Positions 8,706-18,106 of a stretch of 37,684 bases of DNA are shown here, in pieces. The position numbers were made by a program, and so were the translations under genes. Origin of the DNA: Bacteroidales bacterium UBA1176 (GTDB lineage: Bacteria > Bacteroidota > Bacteroidia > Bacteroidales > WCHB1-69). Position 1 is the first letter of the stretch. Every line of letters begins with the position of its first letter. Under the pieces are notes generated by a model. The model saw only the letters and a list, made by a program, of their open reading frames with translations, was not told the origin of the DNA and ran no database searches. Where the stretch lies: contig DBYW01000041.1 in assembly GCA_002311645.1 (NCBI GenBank), forward strand, positions 30,359 through 68,042, in the 5' to 3' direction.

Positions 8706-9569
8706 CTAATTATTGGCAATAGTTGTATTGGAAATCAAGGATTTGCCCGTAGTGGAAAAATATGGTGACAAAATCTCGTAAGGGATAACACAGGAGGGTT
8801 GACCTGCGGCATACGGGGCAATCTCATAGATTTGGTAGGTAAACTCTACACCCTCTTCTAAAAAACAGGGAGGTGTTTCGGGCAGCGGGAAATACAGTTG
8901 CTGTTCCTCAAGAATGAGGTTCTTGAACTCTTCCTCATCCATCATATCGAAATACTGCTCCTGAATGGCCTTTTTCACGACATGGCGAAGATCTTCCAGT
9001 CTATTGGACTGAAAAACGCTCCAATCCATGCGGCGACCGTCGATTTTCCGGAAAGTCTGGCCCACGGCACCGTGTGAGCCGTGCGCCCCGCCCGTGTAAG
9101 TTTCGAAAACATGGTTGTAGGTCACGAGCAGGTCGGTCTCGTATTCCTTCGTAAACTCGTCGAAGCTATACCAAGAAGCCATATCTTCTTCAGGCGCCTC
9201 GAATTCGGCCAGCTCCTTTTGGAAATCCTTGTTGATGCTCTTCACATAATATTGGAGCATGTCCCTGCCGTCGGCCAAACTGCCCGTGTAGGTGCCGCCC
9301 ATCGACTCGGAGATCCATTCGCGGATGCTGTTCACGACAAGCGGGCTGCCGTAAGTGGGGTAATCGGCCTTTATGCGGACACCGCTACCCAAACCATTGA
9401 CAGAAACGGAATCACTGTAGGAGAGCGAGACCGTTCGCACATCGGCGGGAGCTTCCTTCTGGAGGGAAGCCTCCAGGCTCTTGGTTCCACAACCTGAGAA
9501 AAACAGGGTCAATGTTGCCAGGCTTATAACAGCCAAAACGTTGATTTTACTCATAGTTTTCATATTCAT
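8706..9569 (-). CDS. DUF3298/RsiV-like lipoprotein
   Basis: A lipoprotein (lipobox FSGC about 26 residues from the chosen start) with an N-terminal DUF4163-like part and a C-terminal DUF3298 domain. Family segments seen are TYNHVFETYTGGAHGS and PYEILSPYF, which match the RsiV/YdgH-type fold found in lysozyme-sensing anti-sigma factors. No sigma-factor partner lies nearby, so a binding role is only inferred. The frame is open upstream to a TTG at 9602, but that lies in a TACTTTTG -7 box; the ATG at 9569 (alternatives 9563 and 9554) is preferred. It lies 6 bases upstream of the mannosidase gene and is probably co-transcribed with it. Confidence 0.78.
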   Translation of the reverse strand: MNMKTMSKINVLAVISLATLTLFFSGCGTKSLEASLQKEAPADVRTVSLSYSDSVSVNGLGSGVRIKADYPTYGSPLVVNSIREWISESMGGTYTGSLADGRDMLQYYVKSINKDFQKELAEFEAPEEDMASWYSFDEFTKEYETDLLVTYNHVFETYTGGAHGSHGAVGQTFRKIDGRRMDWSVFQSNRLEDLRHVVKKAIQEQYFDMMDEEEFKNLILEEQQLYFPLPETPPCFLEEGVEFTYQIYEIAPYAAGQPSCVIPYEILSPYFSTTGKSLISNTTIANN

Positions 9570-9591
9570 GATTTTTTCGAATTCGGGTTGG

Positions 9592-9599
9592 CAAAAGTA
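9592..9599 (-). promoter_or_regulatory. -7 promoter box for the DUF3298 lipoprotein
   Basis: TACTTTTG on the minus strand fits the Bacteroidota -7 consensus TAnnTTTG, 23 bases before the chosen ATG at 9569. It shows that the upstream TTG at 9602 is not a start codon. Confidence 0.55.
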
Positions 9600-9623
9600 C
9601 AAAAAAGCTGTTTAATTTTTTCG

Positions 9624-9631
9624 TATTTTTG
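9624..9631 (+). promoter_or_regulatory. -7 promoter box for gltX
   Basis: TATTTTTG fits TAnnTTTG and lies 21 bases before the gltX ATG at 9653. It is divergent from the minus-strand box at 9592-9599. The -33 element is not clear. Confidence 0.5.
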
Positions 9632-9652
9632 CAGGCTTAAAAAAGAAAAAAA

Positions 9653-11167
9653 ATGAATCCAAGAGTACGTTTTGCCCCATCTCCCACTGGTCCTCTGCAC
9701 ATTGGCGGTGTAAGGACAGCCTTATATAACTATCTATTCGCCAAGAAAAACCACGGCACGCTATTACTGCGTATCGAGGACACCGACCAGACACGCTTCG
9801 TGGAAGGTGCCGAAGCTTACATCATCGAGGCCTTCCAATGGTTAGGCATCCAATTCGACGAAGGTGTCGGCATCGGCGGGGAATACGGTCCCTACCGCCA
9901 GTCGGAGCGCAAGGCCATGTACAAGCCCTATGCCGAGCAGCTGGTGCGCGACGGCTGGGCGTACTACGCCTTCGACACGCCGGATTCGCTGGATGCCAAG
10001 CGCAAGGAGGCCGAAAGCCAGAAGAAGACGTTCCAATACGATGCCAGCACGCGCTTGGGCATGGTCAACTCGCTGACACTGCCTGCCGACGAGGTGGAGC
10101 GTCGCCTCGCCTCCGGCGACCCCTTCGTGGTGCGCTTCAAATATCCCGACAACGTGGACATCCATGTCCACGACCTTGTGCGCGGCGAGGTTGTCATCAA
10201 CTCCTCCCTGCTTGACGACAAGGTACTGTACAAGTCTGACGGGATGCCCACCTATCATTTAGCCAATATCGTGGATGACCACACGATGAAAATCACGCAC
10301 GTCATCCGCGGCGAGGAGTGGCTTCCCTCCGCCCCGTTGCACGTGATGCTCTACAAGGCCTTTGGCTGGGAGGCCCCGCAGTTCGCGCACCTGCCCCTGC
10401 TGCTCAAGCCCGACGGCAACGGCAAGCTCAGCAAGCGCGACGGCGACCGCCTCGGCTTCCCCGTGTTCCCGCTGCAGTGGACCGACCCCAAGAGCGGCGA
10501 GACCTCCTCGGGCTACCGCGAGTCGGGATACCTGCCCGAAGCCGTCATCAACATGCTGGCCCTCCTCGGCTGGAATCCCGGCAACGACCAGGAAATGATG
10601 ACCTTGCAAGAACTCATCGATGCCTTCTCCATCGAAAAAATCAGCAAGGCCGGTGCCAAGTTCTCCCTCGACAAGGCCAAATGGTTCAACCATGAATACA
10701 TCCAGATGAAAAGTGCCGATGAACTATACCCCCATTTTGTGGAAATCCTGAAAAAAAATCAGGTGGAGTGCAACGCAGAGTATGTGAAAAACGTTATAGA
10801 ACTAATTAAGGACAGATTGAATTTCACCAACGACTTCTGGGAACAGGCGTGGTATTTCTTCCAAGCTCCGACGGAATACGACCCTCAGGCCTTGAAGAAA
10901 CGTTGGAAAGAGGGCACGGGCAAACACTTGTTGGTCATCGATGACATGCTGCGGGCGTTCCAACCCTTCGACAAACAGAAGGCCCAAGATGCCGTGATGC
11001 ATTACATCCAAGTGCGCGAGCTGAACATGGGACAGATCCTCAACAGCGTCCGCATCGCATTAGTGGGCACTGCACGCGGCCCCGAGCTCTTCACGATGAT
11101 TGAGCTGATGGGTACTGAAGAAGTCCACCGCCGCATCGAAAGAGCCGTCGCCGTCGTCAACCTCTGA
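9653..11167 (+). CDS. gltX: Glutamate--tRNA ligase
   Basis: Class I aminoacyl-tRNA synthetase that charges tRNA-Glu. The 504-residue length and both signature motifs are canonical: HIGG at residues 16-19 within APSPTGPLHIGG, and KLSKR at 258-262 within GNGKLSKRDGDRL. Other family segments are LLRIEDTDQTR (38-48) and the anticodon-binding helical domain after about residue 330. Codon use becomes strongly GC-biased in the middle of the gene. The insertion around residues 270-290 (FPLQWTDPKSGETSSG) is typical of Bacteroidota enzymes. It lies alone between divergent and co-directional surface-protein genes. Confidence 0.96.
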   Translation: MNPRVRFAPSPTGPLHIGGVRTALYNYLFAKKNHGTLLLRIEDTDQTRFVEGAEAYIIEAFQWLGIQFDEGVGIGGEYGPYRQSERKAMYKPYAEQLVRDGWAYYAFDTPDSLDAKRKEAESQKKTFQYDASTRLGMVNSLTLPADEVERRLASGDPFVVRFKYPDNVDIHVHDLVRGEVVINSSLLDDKVLYKSDGMPTYHLANIVDDHTMKITHVIRGEEWLPSAPLHVMLYKAFGWEAPQFAHLPLLLKPDGNGKLSKRDGDRLGFPVFPLQWTDPKSGETSSGYRESGYLPEAVINMLALLGWNPGNDQEMMTLQELIDAFSIEKISKAGAKFSLDKAKWFNHEYIQMKSADELYPHFVEILKKNQVECNAEYVKNVIELIKDRLNFTNDFWEQAWYFFQAPTEYDPQALKKRWKEGTGKHLLVIDDMLRAFQPFDKQKAQDAVMHYIQVRELNMGQILNSVRIALVGTARGPELFTMIELMGTEEVHRRIERAVAVVNL

Positions 11168-11243
11168 CCTCAAAACACAGGCATCGCGCCTGCTGAAACT
11201 GAACATGGGAAACTAAAAGTACAATTCTAAGTACGACACTGAT

Positions 11244-13517
11244 ATGAAACTGAAAAAAACACTCTTGGCCGTCGCCATCATAATGTTGGCTGTGAACATA
11301 TCCGCACAGTCCCTGACCACGCAGTCGGCAGTCGGACAAAATCCCACCACGCTGATCAACAACCACTTGGCCGGACAAGGCGTATTGCTTTCCAATGCAA
11401 AGTTCAACAACAGCACAGGAAACATCGCAACCCCGCAAATCGGCACTTTCAGTTATTCGGGAACCGCATTCCCTTACCATTCGGGGTTGATCATGACTAC
11501 TGGCAACGTAAGCGTGGCAAACGGCCCCAACAGCTCAGGCAGCAGCTCGGCGCCTGTGACACCCGAATACGTAGACCCTCAACTGCAACCGTATGCTTCA
11601 GGACAACTTCATGGTTGTTCCGCATTGGAATTCAACTTCGTAGCCTATTCAGACACCTTTGCCTTCAATTACATTTTCGGTTCAGAAGAGTATGAAGAGT
11701 TCGTGAATGCCGGTTATAATGACGTGTTTGTTTTTCTGCTGTCGGGACCGGACCCCATAACCTCCGCTCCGACGACCAAGAACGTGGCCATCATCCCTCA
11801 TAGCATCACCGCCCAAAACCCCAACGGCATCGCCGTGACCATCGACAACGTAAACCATATACTCAACACACCTTATTACCACAATAACAACAACGGTACT
11901 GCTGTTCAATACGACGGATACACCACCAGCCTGACCGCCCAGGCAACCATTCTGGCCTGCCAACCCTACACAATGCACCTCACCGTTGGAAATTCAGGCG
12001 ACAACGCCTACGATTCGGGCGTTTTCCTTGAAGAAGGCAGCTTCTACAGTCCTTCGGTGCAAGTGAGTGAGATTTTCAAAATCCGAGACCAGATTTCCAC
12101 CGAATATGGGGACACACTCGTGCAAAACTGCCGTGATGTGGACATTTATTTCAATCTTCCCAGAGCGGTCCTGCAAGGCATCTACCATGCCGACATAGAG
12201 TTTCTGGGAAATGCAGAAGAGGGCACCGACTATCAGCTCTCTTATCTGAATGGTTCCCTCTGGAGCACCTTGAACCAGACAAACAACGAGGTTTATTACC
12301 ATGCCGACGACTCTGTCATCCGTATGCATCTGAAGGTAAACGACACGGTTGACTTCGGCAATGCGGTGAAAGAGGTGATGCTCGTTGTCACCACCGTGTA
12401 CTGTGACGACTATTATTACAACGGGCACCCCGATGCCGGCCGTATCGATACTTTGATTTTTCACCTGAAGTGCAATCCTGTCATCGAATTGGTGGACACC
12501 ACCATCAAATACTGTCACCATGGTGACGCCATCACTGTGGACATGAACAGCGGCGCCGACGATTTGCTATGGCAATGGACGCCCACCACCGGCATCACCA
12601 ATCCCAACACACAGACATCAGATGCCGACATCTCCAGTGGAAGGACTTACCATGTGATTGCCAAAGACAGATACGGATGCCAGGCCGACACCGCCCAGGT
12701 AGACGTCACCATCTTTGAGCAACCTGTCGCTGACATCCGTGTCAATCCCGAGAACGGATGCGCTCCTCTCCCTGTCATCTTCCGGGCTGTCGACGTTCCT
12801 GATGAGTGTGACATCCGCTGGCGGGTTTACGGCGAAAACGCCTTCGACACGACCTATACACAATCGAGCCAGCTGCACCTGACGCTTGGGGATGCCGGAT
12901 ACTACGATGTCAACCTCTGGCTCTCCACCGCCCCGGGATGCTCCGACTCGCTCACCTTGCACAATGCCGTCCATGTCTCCGACTTCCCACACGCCATGCT
13001 CTCCTTCTCCCCCGACGAGCCCAACAACGGCGAAACCGTCTACTTCTACAACGAATCAACGGGCAGCGACATCAACTCCTACTTCTGGAACTTCGGCGAT
13101 GGCGGCACCTCCACCACGCAGAATCCCGAGCACGCCTATCACGTGACCGCCTCCGACAATATGACCGTCCATTTCGTGGTCACCAACATCGATGGCTGCG
13201 AAGATGACACCACATTCGTCATCCCTGTCGTCGACGAGTTCTCCCTCTATGTTCCAAACTCCTTCACGCCGAATGAAGACGGTGTCAACGATGTCTTCCA
13301 ACCCATAGCCAGGGACGTTGCCTTTTACCGTCTGAAGATATACGACCGTTACGGCAGCCTCTTCTTCATCACGGAAGATACCGAGGCTTTTTGGGACGGC
13401 ACCATCGGCGGCAAGCCCGCGCCCGCCGGCGTTTATGTCTGGGCCATTGAATACATCCGCTACTCCAACCCCAACCGCACACTCCTCAAGAAAGGGTCCG
13501 TCACGCTTGTAAGATAG
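11244..13517 (+). CDS. Choice-of-anchor L / PKD surface protein with gliding-type C-terminal domain (copy 1)
   Basis: A 757-residue secreted protein. Signal peptide 1-22 (cleavage near ISAQ), choice-of-anchor L domain about 30-265 (segments GTFSYSGTAFPYHSG, FNYIFGSEEYEEFV and YDSGVFLEEGSF), an immunoglobulin/PKD-rich middle (a PKD repeat with FWNFGDGGTST near 610) and the C-terminal CHU_C-type module (SFTPNEDGVNDVFQP, near 668-682) that directs export by T9SS. Probably an outer-surface adhesin or matrix component. It is followed by a close paralogue with the same architecture. No dedicated promoter box could be recognised. Confidence 0.88.
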   Translation: MKLKKTLLAVAIIMLAVNISAQSLTTQSAVGQNPTTLINNHLAGQGVLLSNAKFNNSTGNIATPQIGTFSYSGTAFPYHSGLIMTTGNVSVANGPNSSGSSSAPVTPEYVDPQLQPYASGQLHGCSALEFNFVAYSDTFAFNYIFGSEEYEEFVNAGYNDVFVFLLSGPDPITSAPTTKNVAIIPHSITAQNPNGIAVTIDNVNHILNTPYYHNNNNGTAVQYDGYTTSLTAQATILACQPYTMHLTVGNSGDNAYDSGVFLEEGSFYSPSVQVSEIFKIRDQISTEYGDTLVQNCRDVDIYFNLPRAVLQGIYHADIEFLGNAEEGTDYQLSYLNGSLWSTLNQTNNEVYYHADDSVIRMHLKVNDTVDFGNAVKEVMLVVTTVYCDDYYYNGHPDAGRIDTLIFHLKCNPVIELVDTTIKYCHHGDAITVDMNSGADDLLWQWTPTTGITNPNTQTSDADISSGRTYHVIAKDRYGCQADTAQVDVTIFEQPVADIRVNPENGCAPLPVIFRAVDVPDECDIRWRVYGENAFDTTYTQSSQLHLTLGDAGYYDVNLWLSTAPGCSDSLTLHNAVHVSDFPHAMLSFSPDEPNNGETVYFYNESTGSDINSYFWNFGDGGTSTTQNPEHAYHVTASDNMTVHFVVTNIDGCEDDTTFVIPVVDEFSLYVPNSFTPNEDGVNDVFQPIARDVAFYRLKIYDRYGSLFFITEDTEAFWDGTIGGKPAPAGVYVWAIEYIRYSNPNRTLLKKGSVTLVR

Positions 13518-13609
13518 TTCAACAACATTCCGTCAGACAAGCACAATTCATGGTCTGCTTGATTTGATTTCCTCCCACGCATAAGTCTCGTTCCATTTAT
13601 TGTCTTCTT

Positions 13610-15922
13610 ATGAAAATCAAATTACTACTTGGGATTGTACTCTGTCTGTTCGCAGGAAATGTTCGTGCACAATACGTATCTGTCCAAGCTGCCACAGGAC
13701 AAAACCCCAATGTGCTAATAAACCAACATTTAGCCGGGCAAGGCGTCATACTGTCCAACGCCATGTTCAACAACAGTGCGGGCAACATCAGTACGCCACA
13801 GATTGGCACGTTCAGCTACAACGGCACTGCTTTTCCATTTCATTCAGGCATCATCATGACGACAGGTAATGTCAGTGTGGCGCCAGGGCCCAATTCTGAC
13901 GAGGGCGCGGCAGACCAGATACCAGACAGCCAGATATACTGGGATCCTCTTTTGGGACAGTATGCCACCGACAGCGTGTTTGCCTGCTCCGTGCTTGATT
14001 TTGACTTTGTGGCCTTCGCCGACACATTCGCGTTCACCTACATTTTCGCATCGGAAGAATATCCCGAGTATGTATGTAGTGAATATAATGACGTTTTCGT
14101 TTTTTTCCTGACAGGATACGATCCTGTGACGCATACCACGACAACGAAAAACATCGCCATCATTCCTAACACTATAACGGCGACAAATCCGAACGGGGTG
14201 CCTGTAACCATCAATTCCGTGAACATCGGACAAATCGGTTCGGAAGGGGGTGGCGGAGTAGGCTGTTATTACCAATACTCACAATACTACAACAGCAACA
14301 ACAGCAACGTCGTGGAGTATGATGGATACACTACTGCACTGGTCGCCTCCGCTCCCATCGAGGCCTGCCAGACCTACCACATGCACCTGTCCATCGGGAA
14401 CGTGGGCGACAACAACTATGACTCGGGCGTCTTCCTTGAAGAGGGCAGCTTCTACAGCCCATCCTCAAGCATATCGCAAACCTTCCATAATCTGGACATG
14501 ACGCCATCCATACAAGGCGACACACTCATACAGAACTGTCGTGAAGCAAACATCGACTATCATTTTCCGGATGCCATACTGACCACTTATCATGTCGACA
14601 TCGGATTCGAAGGTTCAGGAGTGGCCAACCAAGATTACGAACTCTCGTATCTGCACAACAACAGCTGGCAACCACTCACATACCTCAACAACACAATCGC
14701 CCTCACCCCAGGCGACTCTGTCATCCATTTCAAAATGAAAGCGCTTCCCAGCACCCCGTGCAACGGCGAAGTCAAGGAGGCGAAAATCATAATAACCACC
14801 ATCCTCTGCGAGAATCTCTACTACGGAGGCCAGCAAGACGCAGGACAATCCGACACTTTGGTGTATCACCTGCTGTGCAATCCCCCGTTCTCACTGTCTG
14901 ACACCTCGATGGCTTACTGCCACGACGGAGGCTCTGTCACGGTGGGCGTACAAGGCGATCCTGACCAACTCCACTACCAATGGACACCTGTCACCGGGTT
15001 GCTGAACCCCTTCGTGCAGTCCCCAACCGCCAACATCACCCAAAGCACCACCTTCCAAGTCATAGCAACCGACGCATTCAACTGCCATTGCGACACTGCG
15101 CAAGTACACGTTGAGATCCAACCGCTGCCTGTGGCCGACTTGCACATTGAGCCTGGGTTCGGGTGCGCACCGCTCAATGTCATTCTCCGCAACCAGGACA
15201 TCCCTGCCGGATGCGACATCCGCTGGCACGTCTACAATGAAAACTCCTTCGACACCACCAACACCGAAGTCAACCCGCTGCGCCTGAAACTCGACGAGGA
15301 CGGATACTACGATGTCAGTCTCTGGCTCTCCTCCGCCTCCGGCTGCTCCGACTCCATCTACGCACATCACGCCATCCACGTGTCGCTGTACCCACATGCC
15401 GACTTCACCTACTCGCCCGAAGAGCCGCACAATGGCGAGACCGTCTATTTTTACGACGCATCCACGGGCGACAACATCACCTCCTACCATTGGAGTTTCG
15501 GTGATGGCAACACCTCCACCGCCGCGAACCCCGAGCACAGCTACCACGTACCCTCCACCGATCTCCTGACCGTCCGTTTTGAAGTCTCCAACTCCGACGG
15601 ATGCGCAGACGACACCACTGTCTCCATCCCCGTCATCGACGACTTCGCCCTCTACGTCCCCAATTCCTTCACGCCCAACGAGGACGGCATCAATGACGTA
15701 TTCCAGCCCAAAATCAGCGACGCGGCTTACTATCGTCTGGAAATATACGACCGTTACGGAAACAAGATCTTCGTCACCGAGGATCCCGAAGGCGCATGGG
15801 ATGGGACGATCAACGGGAAACCCGCCCCCACAAGCGTGTTCTCCTGGACCATACATTACACAAGATATTCCAACTTAACCCAGCAACTTGTCAAAAAAGG
15901 AAGCGTAACATTAATACGATAA
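13610..15922 (+). CDS. Choice-of-anchor L / PKD surface protein with gliding-type C-terminal domain (copy 2)
   Basis: A 770-residue paralogue of the preceding gene with the same domain order: signal peptide 1-20 (cleavage near VRAQ), choice-of-anchor L domain (GTFSYNGTAFPFHSG, FTYIFASEEYPEYV, YDSGVFLEEGSFYSPS), PKD repeat (HWSFGDGNTST near 625) and the gliding-type C-terminal module SFTPNEDGINDVFQP. Similarity to copy 1 is strongest in the first 50 mature residues, the LEEGSF region and the last 250 residues; the part near residues 200-225 carries a glycine-rich insert (EGGGGVG). A tandem duplication followed by divergence is the simplest reading. Exported by T9SS to the surface. Confidence 0.88.
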   Translation: MKIKLLLGIVLCLFAGNVRAQYVSVQAATGQNPNVLINQHLAGQGVILSNAMFNNSAGNISTPQIGTFSYNGTAFPFHSGIIMTTGNVSVAPGPNSDEGAADQIPDSQIYWDPLLGQYATDSVFACSVLDFDFVAFADTFAFTYIFASEEYPEYVCSEYNDVFVFFLTGYDPVTHTTTTKNIAIIPNTITATNPNGVPVTINSVNIGQIGSEGGGGVGCYYQYSQYYNSNNSNVVEYDGYTTALVASAPIEACQTYHMHLSIGNVGDNNYDSGVFLEEGSFYSPSSSISQTFHNLDMTPSIQGDTLIQNCREANIDYHFPDAILTTYHVDIGFEGSGVANQDYELSYLHNNSWQPLTYLNNTIALTPGDSVIHFKMKALPSTPCNGEVKEAKIIITTILCENLYYGGQQDAGQSDTLVYHLLCNPPFSLSDTSMAYCHDGGSVTVGVQGDPDQLHYQWTPVTGLLNPFVQSPTANITQSTTFQVIATDAFNCHCDTAQVHVEIQPLPVADLHIEPGFGCAPLNVILRNQDIPAGCDIRWHVYNENSFDTTNTEVNPLRLKLDEDGYYDVSLWLSSASGCSDSIYAHHAIHVSLYPHADFTYSPEEPHNGETVYFYDASTGDNITSYHWSFGDGNTSTAANPEHSYHVPSTDLLTVRFEVSNSDGCADDTTVSIPVIDDFALYVPNSFTPNEDGINDVFQPKISDAAYYRLEIYDRYGNKIFVTEDPEGAWDGTINGKPAPTSVFSWTIHYTRYSNLTQQLVKKGSVTLIR

Positions 15923-15928
15923 ACCACC

Positions 15929-18061
15929 ATGGAAAACCACTATGCCCAGCGCATCGCCCATGAGCTACAGCTAACTGAAGAACAAGTAAAAAACACCTTG
16001 GCTCTATTGGAGGGTGGAGCCACCATCCCCTTCATATCGCGATACAGGAAAGAGGCCACCGGCAGCCTTGACGAGGTGCAGATTGGCCAAATCCGGGACC
16101 TGCATGCCCGCTATGTGGAGTTAGACAAGCGCCGCGCCTCCATCCTTGACTCCATTTCCGAGCAGGGCAAACTCACTCCGGAGCTTGAATCGAAAATCAA
16201 CGCTGCGCTCACACTCAGCGAATTGGAGGACCTATACCTTCCCTACCGACCCAAGCGCAAGACCCGCGCCACCATGGCCATAGAGAAGGGTTTGGAGCCT
16301 TTGGCCAAGTTCATTGCCGCACAGAAGCAAGCAGATCTGCACAAGGAGGCGGCCCGTTACGTCAACGCCGAGAAGGGAGTTGCCACCGTGGAGGATGCTT
16401 TGGCCGGCGCGCGCGACATCATTGCGGAGCTCATCAGTGAGAACGTCACCATCCGCGCCCGACTGCGCAACACCTTCCGCCAACACAGCACCATCGCCAC
16501 CAAGCGTGTCAAGGACGCCGTGGACGAGGAGGAGAAATACCGCATGTACTACGACGCTCACGAGAAACTGGCGCGCGCGCCCTCGCACCGCGTGCTCGCC
16601 ATGCTCCGCGGCGAGGAGGAGGGCATCCTGCGCCTCACCATCGCCCCCGACGAGCAGCGCACCCTCGACTCCCTGAAAAAATGGCTCATCCATAACAACA
16701 GCAACTCTGCCCAACAGGTCTGGATGGCTGCATCCGACGCCTATAAACGCCTGCTGCAACCGCAACTTGAAACCGAGATGCGCAACTTCTACAAGGAAAA
16801 GGCCGACACGGAGGCCATCCACGTCTTCACGGAAAACGTACGGCAGCTCCTGCTGGCCGCACCGCTTGGGCAAGTGACCACCCTGGCTATTGACCCGGGA
16901 TTCCGAACAGGTTGCAAAGTCGTCATCCTCGACCCCCAAGGCAAGTTGCTCCACAACGAGACCATCTACCCTCACCCGCCCGTGGCGCAATACAAACTCG
17001 CGTCCGACAAGCTCAAACGCCTTGTGCTGCAATACAAAGTCGATGCCATCGCCATCGGCAACGGCACTGGCGGACGCGAAACTGAGAACTTCATCCGCTA
17101 CATCCCCTTCGAACGCGATGTGAAAGCCTATATGGTCAACGAAAGCGGTGCGTCCGTCTATTCCGCCTCCCCCGTGGCACGCGCTGAATTCCCGAATTAT
17201 GATGTCACCGTGCGCGGTGCTGTATCCATCGGACGGCGCTTGATGGACCCGCTGGCCGAGCTCGTCAAAATTGACCCCAAGTCCATCGGCGTGGGGCAAT
17301 ACCAGCACGATGTCAACCAAAAGCGCCTGCAGGAGAGTTTGGAGGAGACAGTGGAGAGTTGCGTCAACTACGTGGGCGTGGAGCTGAACACTGCGAGCAA
17401 AGAGCTGTTGTCCTACGTGTCCGGCATTGGCCCGTCGTTGGCCCGCAACATCATCGAGTACCGCGACAAGCACGGCCCGTTTCCCTCACGTGAAAGTCTC
17501 AAGCAGGTGCCACGCTTCGGCGCCAAGGCGTTTGAGCAATCAGCAGGATTCCTGCGCATCCATGATGCGGAGAACCCTCTCGACCATAGTGCCGTACATC
17601 CAGAGAGCTACCCCGTGGTCAACGCGATGGCACAGGAAATGGGCTGCACCGTGAAGGACCTCATCAGCCACAAGGAAATCCGTGATAGCATCGATCTGAC
17701 CCACTTCATCACGCCCAAGGTCGGCATGCCAACCCTGACCGACATCATGAAGGAACTGACCAAGCCGGGGCGCGACCCGCGCACGCAGTTCGAGAAATTT
17801 GAGTTTGACAAAAACATCCACAAGATCGAGGACCTGAAGCCCGGCATGGTGTTGCCCGGCATCGTCACCAACATCACCAACTTCGGCTGTTTTGTCGACA
17901 TCGGCGTCCACCAAGACGGCCTCATCCACGTCAGCAACCTCTCCTCCCAACACCGCGTGTCCAACCCTTCCGAAGTTGTGCATCTTAACCAGAAAGTGAT
18001 GGTACGCGTCGTCGGCGTGGAGGTGGATCGCAAACGGATCAGCTTAGCATTGGTTTCCTAA
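15929..18061 (+). CDS. tex: Tex family RNA-binding transcription accessory protein
   Basis: A 710-residue homologue of Tex, a conserved nucleic-acid-binding factor related to eukaryotic Spt6. N-terminal helical region with the family block GGATIPFISRYRKEATG near residues 28-44, YqgF-like RNase H fold starting at TLAIDPGFRTGCK (about 316-328), helix-hairpin-helix motifs (YVSGIGPSLARNI, VPRFGAKAFEQSAG) and a C-terminal S1 RNA-binding domain (about 634-706, GIVTNITNFGCFVDIG). All domains are intact and the length is slightly below the usual 720-780. It starts 6 bases after the surface-protein gene, though a functional link is not implied. Confidence 0.95.
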   Translation: MENHYAQRIAHELQLTEEQVKNTLALLEGGATIPFISRYRKEATGSLDEVQIGQIRDLHARYVELDKRRASILDSISEQGKLTPELESKINAALTLSELEDLYLPYRPKRKTRATMAIEKGLEPLAKFIAAQKQADLHKEAARYVNAEKGVATVEDALAGARDIIAELISENVTIRARLRNTFRQHSTIATKRVKDAVDEEEKYRMYYDAHEKLARAPSHRVLAMLRGEEEGILRLTIAPDEQRTLDSLKKWLIHNNSNSAQQVWMAASDAYKRLLQPQLETEMRNFYKEKADTEAIHVFTENVRQLLLAAPLGQVTTLAIDPGFRTGCKVVILDPQGKLLHNETIYPHPPVAQYKLASDKLKRLVLQYKVDAIAIGNGTGGRETENFIRYIPFERDVKAYMVNESGASVYSASPVARAEFPNYDVTVRGAVSIGRRLMDPLAELVKIDPKSIGVGQYQHDVNQKRLQESLEETVESCVNYVGVELNTASKELLSYVSGIGPSLARNIIEYRDKHGPFPSRESLKQVPRFGAKAFEQSAGFLRIHDAENPLDHSAVHPESYPVVNAMAQEMGCTVKDLISHKEIRDSIDLTHFITPKVGMPTLTDIMKELTKPGRDPRTQFEKFEFDKNIHKIEDLKPGMVLPGIVTNITNFGCFVDIGVHQDGLIHVSNLSSQHRVSNPSEVVHLNQKVMVRVVGVEVDRKRISLALVS

Positions 18062-18106
18062 AGCAGTCTCACATATTCAGTCGGCAAAAGACTTGATGAG
18101 AGCTTG

